Shown here in pieces: positions 1 to 7,769 of a DNA stretch of 20,576 nt. The DNA comes from a virus. Position numbers and translations under genes: made by a program. The first letter of the stretch is position 1. Each line of letters opens with the position of its first letter. Below the pieces are notes generated by a model that searched no databases, had not been told where the DNA came from, and saw only the letters and a list, made by a program, of their open reading frames with translations. Location of the stretch: positions 1 through 20,576 of the IMG/VR virus record IMGVR_UViG_3300033145_000922, one strand, 5' to 3'.

Positions 1-3
1 GGC

Positions 4-33
4 TTGCTTTTTTTGTGTCAAAAATGGTATAAT
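4..33 (+). promoter_or_regulatory. Possible sigma70-type extended -10 promoter
   Basis: A perfect TATAAT lies at 28-33, preceded by TG with one intervening base (25-27), which makes an extended -10 element. A weak -35 candidate, TTGCTT, lies at 4-9 with an 18-base spacer and matches only three of six consensus positions. The expected transcription start is near base 40, which is also the A of the best start codon of the first gene. The surroundings are AT-rich and the window begins here, so a chance match is possible. Confidence 0.35.
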
Positions 34-39
34 GAAATC

Positions 40-723
40 ATGTCTAAATCAAAAGTATTAAAAACACTAAAAAAGAACACTGTGCATGTGCGAAAAAACA
101 TTAAACGTGAAATTCGGTCAGGGTTGAGGGGTGAGACTGCCGCCCAGGTAATAGGTTCTATTTTCCCCGGGTGTGAGATTTTTGGGGTCACCAAAGGGCA
201 GTTTTGTTGTATCAATATTATTGAACACCTGCTCAAGCAAACAGGCCCGGCTGATGTGGTTATTTGTACTTGGTCAGCCGCGTCAGGTGATATTCGGGCG
301 GCATCAAACATGCTGAATCTCCGCAGAATAAAATCTCTCAAATTTATAGTTGATTTTTCTTTTAAGTCTCGAAAACCACAATTTTGTCAGGAGCTAATTG
401 ACGCATTTGGCTCTGATGCTATCAGGGTAACATCAATTCACGCAAAATTTATAACGATTAAAAACGATAAATACAATTTAGTGGTTAGAACTTCCATGAA
501 TTTAAATTTTAATCCCAGATTTGAAAACTTTGAAATCTCTGATGATAAAAACATGTTGGATTATTTACAGGATATAGTTTCTGATATTTGGGCGACACAA
601 GAGCCATTAGATGGGTTTGTTTCTCCCTCTCACGGAAAGCAGAGTTTTAATAAGTTGTACCGACAAGATCAGTTTGGCGCGGGTGATTTAATTGACTCTT
701 GCGATGAAATGGATGTGTTATGA
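40..723 (+). CDS. Phospholipase D-like domain protein upstream of terminase
   Basis: This 227-residue protein looks like the short PLD-superfamily proteins found in some phage genomes. The visible signature is a C-terminal half-motif, His134-Ala-Lys136, followed by Thr-Ser152-Met-Asn154 and then Asn-Pro-Arg-Phe-Glu162. This matches the HxK...GSxN pattern of one HKD half-site with Gly replaced by Thr. The Asp usually found four residues after the Lys is absent, although Asp143 is close. PLD enzymes cleave phosphodiesters in lipids or nucleic acids; the substrate here is unknown. I chose the ATG at 40; the frame is also open from base 1 and has an in-frame TTG at 4, so the gene could start upstream of the window. 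It overlaps the next gene by ATGA. It is AT-rich (about 28% GC in one counted line), unlike the packaging genes after it. Confidence 0.6.
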   Translation: MSKSKVLKTLKKNTVHVRKNIKREIRSGLRGETAAQVIGSIFPGCEIFGVTKGQFCCINIIEHLLKQTGPADVVICTWSAASGDIRAASNMLNLRRIKSLKFIVDFSFKSRKPQFCQELIDAFGSDAIRVTSIHAKFITIKNDKYNLVVRTSMNLNFNPRFENFEISDDKNMLDYLQDIVSDIWATQEPLDGFVSPSHGKQSFNKLYRQDQFGAGDLIDSCDEMDVL

Positions 724-1172
724 AAGGTCGAAAAAAAACGCCAACGAGATTGAAAATGCTGCAGGGGACATACAGGAAGGATCGCGCTCCAGCGAATGAG
801 GTTTTTCCGGAGGATAAAATTCCTGATCCCCCTAAATTTCTATCAAAAGAAGCTAAACGAGAATGGAGCCGGATGAGTGTGGCTCTTTTTTCGTTGGGCC
901 TGCTTTCTGAGATAGATCGGTCTGCCCTGTCTCTATACTGTCAGGCGTGGGGTCGGGTGGAAAAGTATGAAAAAATCATAGCTGAAAAAGGCGAGCTGTA
1001 TAAAACCCAGAACGGTGAAGTCCGTGTCTCTCCAGTGATGTCAATCCTCAATACGGCTTACACTCAATTGTATAAGCTTATCACTGAGTTTGGCCTTAGT
1101 CCCGCGGCCAGGACACGGATATCAACGAAAAAAGGAACAGAGAAAAAAGGGTCATTTGCAAAATATGGCTAA
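720..1172 (+). CDS. terS: Terminase small subunit, P27 family
   Basis: This 150-residue protein is the DNA-recognition subunit of the packaging motor. It binds the viral packaging start site and hands the DNA to the large subunit. The assignment rests on the P27/Terminase_4 layout: a basic N-terminus (KGRKKTPTRLKML), the Pro-rich DPPKFLSKEAKREW segment, the helical LLSEIDRSALSLYCQAW segment, and a basic C-terminus. Its length is usual for the family, and the gene lies directly upstream of the large subunit. It starts at an ATG overlapping the previous stop as ATGA, with no strong ribosome binding site, so translation is probably coupled. Its last eight bases overlap the large-subunit start. 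Confidence 0.88.
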   Translation: MKGRKKTPTRLKMLQGTYRKDRAPANEVFPEDKIPDPPKFLSKEAKREWSRMSVALFSLGLLSEIDRSALSLYCQAWGRVEKYEKIIAEKGELYKTQNGEVRVSPVMSILNTAYTQLYKLITEFGLSPAARTRISTKKGTEKKGSFAKYG

Positions 1173-2874
1173 ATATCCACTTACAAATAAAGCTAATCTT
1201 TATGCCCGTAATATTGTCAGTGGTAAAGTCTCGGCCGGCCTTTTTGTCAGGCAGGCTTGCCAGCGTCACCTCGATGATCTTGAAAAAGCAAAAAGCCCTG
1301 AATATCCATATAAGTTTGATAAAGAAAAAAGCGAGAGGTTCCTTTCTTTTGGTGAGTTGATGCAACATGTGAAAGGAAAGTGGTCCGGCCAAAAAATGAA
1401 ATGGCAGCCTTGGCAGTGTTTTTGTTTTGGTGTCCCTTTTGGCTGGGTGAAAAAAAAGGATGGGTTGCGACGGTTTAATGAAGTTCTTTTGTTAATACCA
1501 CGAAAAAACGGGAAGTCTGTCAGCTCCGCGATTGTTGGAAATTACATGTTGTGCGCGGATAATGAAAAAGGGGCAGAGGTGTATAGCGCGGCCACGTCTG
1601 AGGCGCAGGCTTATGAGGTTTTTCGCCCGGCGTGGCTGATGATAAAAAAAGAGATAGAGTTTAAAAAACATTTCGGGATAGAGTTGATGGGTACGGCTGT
1701 AAATCCTGGGAATATATATGTTCCGGGCAATGAATCAAGATTCGAAACTGTGATCGGGAAGCCTGGAGATGGGGCAAGCCCCCACTGCTGGCTCCAGGAT
1801 GAATATCATCAGGCGAAAACATCAGAGGCTTACGACACCGGAAAAACAGGGATGGGAGCGAGAGAACAGCCTATGTTGTGGACAATCTCAACGGCGGGAA
1901 CCAACACTGCATATCCTTGCTACGCCCTGCAAAAAAGAGTAGAAAAGATATTAGCTGGGAACATTGTGAATGATGATGTTTTCGGTGCTATTTACTCGAT
2001 TGACAAAGATGATGATTGGACGGACTTTTCCTTCTGGAAGAAAGCGAACCCCAATTATAACGTGTCTGTGATGGAGTCCTTCCTTTTGTCCCAGTATAAA
2101 ACCGCAATGCAAGAAACGAGGAAACAAAACATATTAAAGTGCAAACACTTGAATTTATGGAGCAACGCTGGTGACGCCTGGATGAACATGGCCGAATGGC
2201 ACGCTTGCGCTGATACCAGTTTGCGGCTGTCTGATTTTTTAGGGGAGTCTGTTTTTATTGGCCTTGATCTTGCTTCGAAAATTGATATAGCGGCTAAGAT
2301 ATATCTTTTTAAGCGTGATGATAAGTATTTTTTGTTCTCAAATTATTATGTCCCCGAGTCACGAACTTTTCAGGAGGATCACGCTCATTATGCGGGTTGG
2401 GTTTCTGACGGGTATATGAACGCGACTCCAGGTAGTCGGATAGACATAGAAGCCATCCAAGAGAGCATAAAAAAAGATGCTAAAGACTTTGATCTTTCCG
2501 GCTCCGAAAATGGAGGTGGTGAAGTGTGTAACGATCCGTGGAACTCGCAACAACTAATAACCAACCTGCTGAATGAGGGTGTTGAGTGTGTGGAGATACC
2601 TCAGATTCCAAGTTTTTTATCTGAGCCTATGAAAGAGATTGAGGCTCTTGTGAAAGAAAAAAAGATAATGCACGATGGCAATCCTGTGACCTCATGGATG
2701 GTTGCTAATATTTGTGTGAAGAATTATAAAGACAATATATCTCCTTTCAAGGAAAGCGATGAAAATAAAATTGACGGCGGGGTTGCCTTGATTACGGCTA
2801 TGTCGAGGGCTATGTATAATAACTCTGCGGTCTCAGGGTACACCGCCGAACATGGTGTAATGGTGATGGCGTGA
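1165..2874 (+). CDS. terL: Terminase large subunit (Terminase_1/HK97 type)
   Basis: This 569-residue protein is the ATP-driven packaging motor and the nuclease that cuts concatemeric phage DNA. The ATPase half shows a Walker A-like PRKNGKS at residues 112-118, a Walker B region WLQDEYH at 209-215 and TISTAGTN at 240-247, which fits the coupling motif. The nuclease half shows GLDLAS (Asp368), NDPWN (Asp457) and a late acidic region around Asp537 (IDGGVALI), consistent with the RNase H-fold metal site. The ATG at 1165 overlaps the terS stop by eight bases and gives a normal N-terminus. An earlier in-frame start at 1090 would run deep inside terS and was not used. No residue expected for activity is obviously missing. 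Confidence 0.93.
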   Translation: MAKYPLTNKANLYARNIVSGKVSAGLFVRQACQRHLDDLEKAKSPEYPYKFDKEKSERFLSFGELMQHVKGKWSGQKMKWQPWQCFCFGVPFGWVKKKDGLRRFNEVLLLIPRKNGKSVSSAIVGNYMLCADNEKGAEVYSAATSEAQAYEVFRPAWLMIKKEIEFKKHFGIELMGTAVNPGNIYVPGNESRFETVIGKPGDGASPHCWLQDEYHQAKTSEAYDTGKTGMGAREQPMLWTISTAGTNTAYPCYALQKRVEKILAGNIVNDDVFGAIYSIDKDDDWTDFSFWKKANPNYNVSVMESFLLSQYKTAMQETRKQNILKCKHLNLWSNAGDAWMNMAEWHACADTSLRLSDFLGESVFIGLDLASKIDIAAKIYLFKRDDKYFLFSNYYVPESRTFQEDHAHYAGWVSDGYMNATPGSRIDIEAIQESIKKDAKDFDLSGSENGGGEVCNDPWNSQQLITNLLNEGVECVEIPQIPSFLSEPMKEIEALVKEKKIMHDGNPVTSWMVANICVKNYKDNISPFKESDENKIDGGVALITAMSRAMYNNSAVSGYTAEHGVMVMA

Positions 2875-4070
2875 ACATGTTTAGTTTTTTTTCGAGAAAA
2901 GCGCAAAACAAGAAAATAACGCACCCGGCAGAGCTTGCGGCGTTGCTTCTTGGCGGTGGGCGTGAAACCATTGCCGGGATAACTGTCACCCCAGAAAAAG
3001 CAATGACTGTGCCTGCCATAAATAGGGGTGTCCACCTGATGTCAGATATGGTGGCTATGTTGCCGTTAATGTTGTACGAGCGCACCAAAGAGGGGAAGAA
3101 TAAAGCTAAACAGCATGCTCAATATGATTTTGTACATAACACAGTTAATAGATATCAAAGTGCGTATCAGTTCCGGTACTTAATGCAACGGCATTTGATC
3201 TTACGGGGTAATGCGTATGCTTTCAAAAGTCGTGTTGGGGGGCAGATAAGGCAGCTTATGCCTATCCATCCTAACAGGGTCGAGGCGGAGCAGGATGATA
3301 ATTTCAATATTAAATATAAAATTAAAATGTCGAGTGGATTAATAAAGGAGTTTTCAGATAAAGAGATTTTCCATCTTAGGGCGCATTCTGAGGACGGGGT
3401 ACATGGCATAAGTTTCGTTGACGAGGCTCCTGAATGTGTCGCTATGTGTATCGCGGCTGAAAGACACGGGGCTATGCTATTCGGAAATGGTGCGAAGCCT
3501 GGCGGTATTATTTCAACTGATCAGAAACTAAAACCGGAACAAATCCAGATTATAGCGGAGTCATGGACTCAAGCTTTTGGTGGCGAAAACAAGTATTCCA
3601 CTGCTGTCCTCGATGCTGGCATGAAGTGGGCGCAGACAGGGATGGATAATGAGAAAGCCCAATATCTTGGAGTTCGTTCTTTCCAAGTTGCTGAGGCGGC
3701 GAGGTTGCTTGGTATTCCTCCTATTCTCCTTTTCCACTCTGATACCGCCTCCACCTTTGCAAGCGCGAAAGAGCTTGTCCTTGCCTTCCTAAAATTCAGT
3801 CTTGATCCCTGGCTGATATATTGGGAAACTGCGTATAATAGAGAAATAATAGGCGCCACTTTTGCTGATAAATATTTTGTTGAATTTGTAAGGCAGGGCC
3901 TTGAGCGTATGGACTTGGAAAGTCGTGTAAATGCTTACAGTAAACTAATTCAAAACAGGGTTGTGAATCCTAACGAAGTCAGAGAACGTGAAAACATGAA
4001 TCCGTATCCCGAAGGGGACGTGTTTTTAAATCCAAACATTACACCAGGCGGACAAAAAAATGAAAAATAA
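2871..4070 (+). CDS. Portal protein, HK97 family
   Basis: This protein of about 399 residues forms the dodecameric ring at one capsid vertex, through which DNA enters and to which the tail connects. It resembles the HK97 gp3/Phage_portal family: an N-terminal AINRGVHLMSDMVAMLPLMLYER block, the RYLMQRHLILRGNAYA region, and LLGIPPILLFHSDTASTFASA followed by the FLKFSLDPWL helix. Its length is normal for the family. The start is either GTG 2871, overlapping the terL stop as GTGA, or ATG 2877 two codons later. The overlap favours GTG but the choice hardly changes the product. It lies between the large terminase and the maturation protease, as in HK97-like phages. Confidence 0.93.
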   Translation: MNMFSFFSRKAQNKKITHPAELAALLLGGGRETIAGITVTPEKAMTVPAINRGVHLMSDMVAMLPLMLYERTKEGKNKAKQHAQYDFVHNTVNRYQSAYQFRYLMQRHLILRGNAYAFKSRVGGQIRQLMPIHPNRVEAEQDDNFNIKYKIKMSSGLIKEFSDKEIFHLRAHSEDGVHGISFVDEAPECVAMCIAAERHGAMLFGNGAKPGGIISTDQKLKPEQIQIIAESWTQAFGGENKYSTAVLDAGMKWAQTGMDNEKAQYLGVRSFQVAEAARLLGIPPILLFHSDTASTFASAKELVLAFLKFSLDPWLIYWETAYNREIIGATFADKYFVEFVRQGLERMDLESRVNAYSKLIQNRVVNPNEVRERENMNPYPEGDVFLNPNITPGGQKNEK

Positions 4071-4854
4071 AAGCATGTTTGAAAAAAAATCATCGAGGTA
4101 TGAGATTGTTAATAAAAAAGATGAACCTACTCAGATATTTTTGTACGATGAAATCGGGCTAGGGGGGGTAACTGCAGAAACTTTTATCAAAGATTTAGAA
4201 TCAATAAAAAACGATGTTGTGATCAGGATCAAAAGTCCTGGTGGGTCTGTTTTCGATGGGATGGCTATTTACAATGAGATTAGAAATTTTCGGTTTAGTA
4301 CGATAGTATCAATAGACAGCCTGGCGGCCTCAGTTGCGGCTACGATTGCAATGGCCGGAGATAAAATTACAATGGCTGAGGGGGCATTCCTGATGATACA
4401 TGACCCCTATTCTTTGGTTATTGGAACAGCTAAAGATATGAGAAAAGAGGCTAATTTACTCGAAAAGATCAAAGATCAAACGGTAAAAGTATATCAACAA
4501 AAATCAAAAAAAAGTAAAGAAGAGATTGAGAAACTAATGTCGGCTGGAACATGGTATACCTGTGATGAAGCTTTACAGAATGGTTTTATAGATGAAATAA
4601 AAGGGGTGTCCACGGCAGAAAACTTATTTGATCTGTCGGTTTTTAATAATGTGCCTGATTTTTTCAAATCTAACGGTGGCGTGACGCCAAGACCGAAAGA
4701 TTATGAAAAAGCACTGCGAGACGCAGGGATGAGCAGGCGTGAAGCTAAGGCAGTTCTCTCAGAGGGGTTGAGTTCTTTAGAGGGGGCAAGTCTTTCTCTT
4801 TCTGACGATGAATGGGCGGAAGCGCAACGATTAATATTACAAATAGGAGGATAA
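4060..4854 (+). CDS. ClpP-like prohead maturation protease (S14 family)
   Basis: This 264-residue serine protease of the ClpP/crotonase fold is expected to trim the capsid protein after prohead assembly. The SPGGSVFDG motif (59-67) corresponds to the ClpP substrate-binding loop. Ser91 in SLAASVA is the likely nucleophile and His114 in LMIHDPY the likely base. At the place where E. coli ClpP has its catalytic Asp, my by-eye alignment puts Gly163 in AGTWYT, so the third residue is uncertain. A C-terminal tail (about 208-264) carries the RPKDYEKALRDAGMSRREAK segment often seen in phage proteases. The start at 4060 has AGGCGGA at 4046-4052 and overlaps the portal stop by 11 bases; ATG 4075 is an alternative. 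The capsid gene follows three bases later. Confidence 0.9.
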   Translation: MKNKSMFEKKSSRYEIVNKKDEPTQIFLYDEIGLGGVTAETFIKDLESIKNDVVIRIKSPGGSVFDGMAIYNEIRNFRFSTIVSIDSLAASVAATIAMAGDKITMAEGAFLMIHDPYSLVIGTAKDMRKEANLLEKIKDQTVKVYQQKSKKSKEEIEKLMSAGTWYTCDEALQNGFIDEIKGVSTAENLFDLSVFNNVPDFFKSNGGVTPRPKDYEKALRDAGMSRREAKAVLSEGLSSLEGASLSLSDDEWAEAQRLILQIGG

Positions 4855-4857
4855 CAA

Positions 4858-6171
4858 ATGTCTGAAGTAAAAGATCTTTTTACAGAATTAAATAAAGCGT
4901 TCGATGAATTTAAAAGCGCGAATGATGTACGGTTGAAAGCAGTTGAAAAGAATGGTGTGGCAGACCCGTTGCTTGAAGACAAGGTTAACAAGGCTAACGA
5001 GGCTGTAACCGAGCTTGAAATCAAACTGGCTGATGCTCAAAAGGAAGCAAAAAACAGGATGGATAAACTTGAGCTTGAGTTGCAGACGGCGGGGTTGAAT
5101 GCCGGGCAAAGCTCAGGTCAAGACGACATCAAGAATGAGGCAGCTCTGTTTTTCTCTGCGGTTCAGGGAAAACCTGTTGAAAATGTCGATGTTGATGCGT
5201 ATGTCTCATACAAGCAAGCATTCAACCATTATCTGAGGAGGGGAGATAGGGCTTTACCAACGGACATCAAAAACGCTCTTTCGGTTGGGTCTGATCCTGA
5301 TGGTGGACAGTGGGTTCCGGCCTCGACCACTAATAAGATCATAAAAAAGATGTTCGATACGTCCCCAATGCGACAGATTGCGAATGTCGTAACAATTGGG
5401 ACTGACAGACTTGAGATTCCAAAAGACCTCGCGGAGGGGACTTCTGGCGGATGGGTCGGGGAGACAGCATCTCGTGCCGCTACCGCAACTCCTGAGGTCG
5501 GGTTACAGGAAATTCCGGTCCATGAACAATACGCGTCACCGAAAGCAACCCAGAAACTTATTGATGATGCCCAGTTCCCTGTCGAAAACTGGCTGAGAAA
5601 TAAAATTGCTGACAAACTAATAAGCGATGAAAACACGGCGTTCGTGTCCGGCAACGGGGTTATGAAACCTCGTGGATTCACGGATTACAGTACCTTGACA
5701 ACCAATGATGCTTCCAGGGCGTGGGGTGTGTTACAACACGTTCTTTCCGGGTCTTCCGGTGCTTTGCCTGATACCCCTGATGAACTAATCGATATAACCG
5801 GCAAATTAAAGGCTGTGTATCGCAGGAACGCGGTATGGGTAATGAACAGGTTTACGAGGTCGGGGTTGAGGAAGTTGAACGATAGCAATACTCAATATTA
5901 CCTGATATCCGATCTCTCAACCGGTGGAAGTTCTTCTTTATTGGGCTTTCCGATTGTTGAGTTCGACGATATGGACAGCGCGGGCGCAAACAACCTGGTT
6001 GCCGCGTTTGGTGATTTCAATACTGGTTATCAGGTTGTTGATAGAGCTGGGATTCGAGTGTTACGCGATCCTTTCACCGACAAGCCTTATATTTTGTATT
6101 ACACGACCAAGCGGGTTGGTGGGGATGTCACTAATTTTGATGCCATTAAAATATTAAAATGCACCGCATAA
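4858..6171 (+). CDS. Major capsid protein, HK97 fold
   Basis: This 437-residue protein is the main shell subunit. Residues 1 to about 80 are charged and heptad-like (LFTELNKAFDEF, EAVTELEIKLADA), matching the N-terminal delta domain that serves as an internal scaffold in HK97-type capsids. Cleavage by the upstream protease would fall somewhere between this domain and LSVGSDPDGGQWVP at about 141-154, the conserved entry to the mature fold. Later family features include the GGWVGETASRA segment, the KLIDDAQFPVENWL region (typical of the long spine helix) and the C-terminal DPFTDKPYILYYTTKRVGG. No separate scaffold gene is present, as expected. An AGGAGG at 4845-4850, seven bases before the ATG, is among the strongest ribosome binding sites here and fits high expression. 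Confidence 0.94.
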   Translation: MSEVKDLFTELNKAFDEFKSANDVRLKAVEKNGVADPLLEDKVNKANEAVTELEIKLADAQKEAKNRMDKLELELQTAGLNAGQSSGQDDIKNEAALFFSAVQGKPVENVDVDAYVSYKQAFNHYLRRGDRALPTDIKNALSVGSDPDGGQWVPASTTNKIIKKMFDTSPMRQIANVVTIGTDRLEIPKDLAEGTSGGWVGETASRAATATPEVGLQEIPVHEQYASPKATQKLIDDAQFPVENWLRNKIADKLISDENTAFVSGNGVMKPRGFTDYSTLTTNDASRAWGVLQHVLSGSSGALPDTPDELIDITGKLKAVYRRNAVWVMNRFTRSGLRKLNDSNTQYYLISDLSTGGSSSLLGFPIVEFDDMDSAGANNLVAAFGDFNTGYQVVDRAGIRVLRDPFTDKPYILYYTTKRVGGDVTNFDAIKILKCTA

Positions 6172-6189
6172 TAAATAGGAGGTTGAAAA

Positions 6190-6639
6190 ATGTTGAAAGA
6201 TTTCGTATCTAAAACAGCGAACAAGTATCATTATGCAGGGATTTACACTGCCACTGAGACACCCGGTAGCGGGATCGACTTAAAAGGCTGTTCTTCTGCC
6301 ACGGTCATTTGTCTGATTGGGGCAATCACCAACATTGCCAACAGCCCTGTCCCTTCATGGACGTTTACTTTGCAGGATTCGGCTGATGACAGTACTTATG
6401 CCGCGGTTGAGACTGCGGATGTTTTAATAACCTACGGAAAAAATGATGGGGCGGTCGCTTCCGGGGTTTTTGCTACTATTGATGCCGCAGCCGATGATGC
6501 CGCGTTGTATTCTATTGGATATATCGGTGACAAACGGTATATCAGGGTAGTCGCCACTGCGGCTGATACACCGGGCAATACCGCGATTGCGGTGTCTGTT
6601 GTGTGTGAGTCGTTACAGAAACCACAGGACGACAGTTAA
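6190..6639 (+). CDS. Putative head decoration / minor virion protein
   Basis: This 149-residue protein is not assigned to a named family with certainty. It has the look of small phage structural proteins encoded right after the capsid gene: alternating beta-strand-like segments, LQDSADDSTYAAVETAD (sample-versus-spread phrasing common in such proteins) and the C-terminal GYIGDKRYIRVVATAA motif. It is rich in Ser, Thr, Ala and Asp and has no signal peptide or membrane segment. The strong AGGAGG at 6177-6182 suggests high expression, as for a capsid-bound protein present in many copies. It ends at TAA 6637-6639, and the accessory cassette begins at the very next base. A decoration role is inferred from position and sequence style. 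Confidence 0.6.
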   Translation: MLKDFVSKTANKYHYAGIYTATETPGSGIDLKGCSSATVICLIGAITNIANSPVPSWTFTLQDSADDSTYAAVETADVLITYGKNDGAVASGVFATIDAAADDAALYSIGYIGDKRYIRVVATAADTPGNTAIAVSVVCESLQKPQDDS

Positions 6640-7206
6640 TTGAAAACATGTGTAATTATAGCAGGAGGGCCGTCTCTGGTTAGGGAGGATGTCTCTCTGG
6701 CAGAGCGGTCAACCTGGATGATTATGGGTGTAAACAACGCTTTTAAGATTTGTGAGAAATTAGACTACTGGTATGCTTGTGACGCTGCTTTTTGGAAACG
6801 AAACAAGGGCGGACTCGGTGTTCAAGTTAAAAAGTATTCTTTAGAGCAGACTCCCTACACGGATGTTTTTTGTCTTACTAATTCAGGTGTGACCGGGGTT
6901 TCAATCGATTGGCCGTGTCTGAAAACAGGCGGAAACAGTGGCTATCAGGCAATTAATTTAGCGGTCTTGCTGGGGTTCAGGAAGATTGTCCTCTTGGGTT
7001 ACGATATGCAAAGAACTTATGGGAAAGCCCACTGGCATGAAGACCATAAAGGGAATAACCCCACGGACAACAGTCTAAAAAGGTGGGTTGACGAGTACAA
7101 CAACTTAGCTGTCATATTAGATGGGATCGGGGTAGAGGTGCTCAACGCGTCACGAGAAACAGCGTTAAAGTGTTTTAAAAAAGTTTCTTTAGGAGCTGTA
7201 TTATGA
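6640..7206 (+). CDS. MptE/DUF115-like protein (Rossmann-type, accessory)
   Basis: This 188-residue protein shows hallmarks of the 6-hydroxymethylpterin pyrophosphokinase MptE-like/DUF115 group, which also includes motility-associated and sialyltransferase-like proteins. The hallmarks are GGPSL at 9-13 after a beta strand (CVIIA), NNAF at 32-35, GGNSGYQAINLAVLLG at 97-112 and IVLLGYDM at 116-123, followed by a histidine cluster HWHEDH at 131-136. The fold probably binds a nucleotide or nucleotide-sugar. The true reaction is unknown; family members have been linked to pterin diphosphate transfer and to flagellin glycosylation. It starts at TTG, directly abutting the previous stop, and overlaps the next gene as ATGA. 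Its GC (about 47% in two counted lines) resembles the phage core more than the three genes after it. Confidence 0.7.
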   Translation: MKTCVIIAGGPSLVREDVSLAERSTWMIMGVNNAFKICEKLDYWYACDAAFWKRNKGGLGVQVKKYSLEQTPYTDVFCLTNSGVTGVSIDWPCLKTGGNSGYQAINLAVLLGFRKIVLLGYDMQRTYGKAHWHEDHKGNNPTDNSLKRWVDEYNNLAVILDGIGVEVLNASRETALKCFKKVSLGAVL

Positions 7207-7769
7207 GTCGTGGATACTCTCAAGCTCTTGAAAGCAGAGGCGAAGAAGTTTTAAGACGTTTATCTGGGGTCGAAGCTCCTGTTGTTGTTGAGATCGGGGT
7301 TGCAACCGGCAAACTATCAAGGTTTTTGCTTAAAAAAAGAAATGATTTAATTTTGTACATGGTTGATAATTGGTTGCCGCAAGAAAAACAGCCTGTAAGT
7401 TATGTTGCTACAAATGATAGCAATTCTCAATTGACTGAACATGCTCAAGTGGATCGGAGACAATGTGCTTTGACCGTCAAAAATTCTTTTTCAGACAGGG
7501 CAGATATTTTAAATATGAATTCGGTTGATGCAGCGCAAATAATACAAAATGGAATTGATCTTGTTTTTTTGGATGCGGATCATTCTTATTCTGGTGTCAC
7601 TGCCGATATTCTTGCCTGGAAAGGAAAAGTAAAAAAAGGAGGGTGGCTTGGCGGACATGATTATAAAAACTTTGATTCTCGGTTTAATTTTGAAGTGACT
7701 AAAGCCGTAGACGATTTGTTTCCTTTAATAGAAATTGGTGCAAATTATACATGGTGGGTTTTAAGGTGA
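7203..7769 (+). CDS. Class I SAM-dependent methyltransferase
   Basis: This 188-residue protein fits a Rossmann-fold methyltransferase of the Methyltransf_24 type. Motif I is VVEIGVATG at 28-36. Asp55 in LYMVDNW sits where the SAM ribose-binding acidic residue is expected. DLVFLDADHSYSGV at 119-132 is the motif IV region, followed by KVKKGGWLGGHDY at 142-154. The DADH...GGHDY pattern is shared with small methyltransferases encoded in polysaccharide clusters, so a sugar or glycan acceptor is plausible, but this is inferred. Downstream and upstream genes overlap it (ATGA before, GTGA after), so it is probably translationally coupled to both. It is AT-rich (about 30% GC in one counted line). Confidence 0.8.
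   Translation: MSRGYSQALESRGEEVLRRLSGVEAPVVVEIGVATGKLSRFLLKKRNDLILYMVDNWLPQEKQPVSYVATNDSNSQLTEHAQVDRRQCALTVKNSFSDRADILNMNSVDAAQIIQNGIDLVFLDADHSYSGVTADILAWKGKVKKGGWLGGHDYKNFDSRFNFEVTKAVDDLFPLIEIGANYTWWVLR

Noticed and set aside
1090-1164. Earlier start for the large terminase at 1090
   Set aside because: It would overlap terS by 83 bases and add a basic sequence that is only terS read in another frame. ATG 1165 gives a normal N-terminus.
5229-5681. Minus-strand frame of 150 codons opposite the capsid gene
   Set aside because: Shadow of the capsid gene with no ribosome binding site or recognisable protein features. The same applies to minus-strand frames at 14731-15195 and 16947-17417.
5695-5723. 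TTGACA at 5695-5700 as a promoter -35 box
   Set aside because: No TATAAT-like hexamer follows at the proper distance, and it lies inside the capsid gene.
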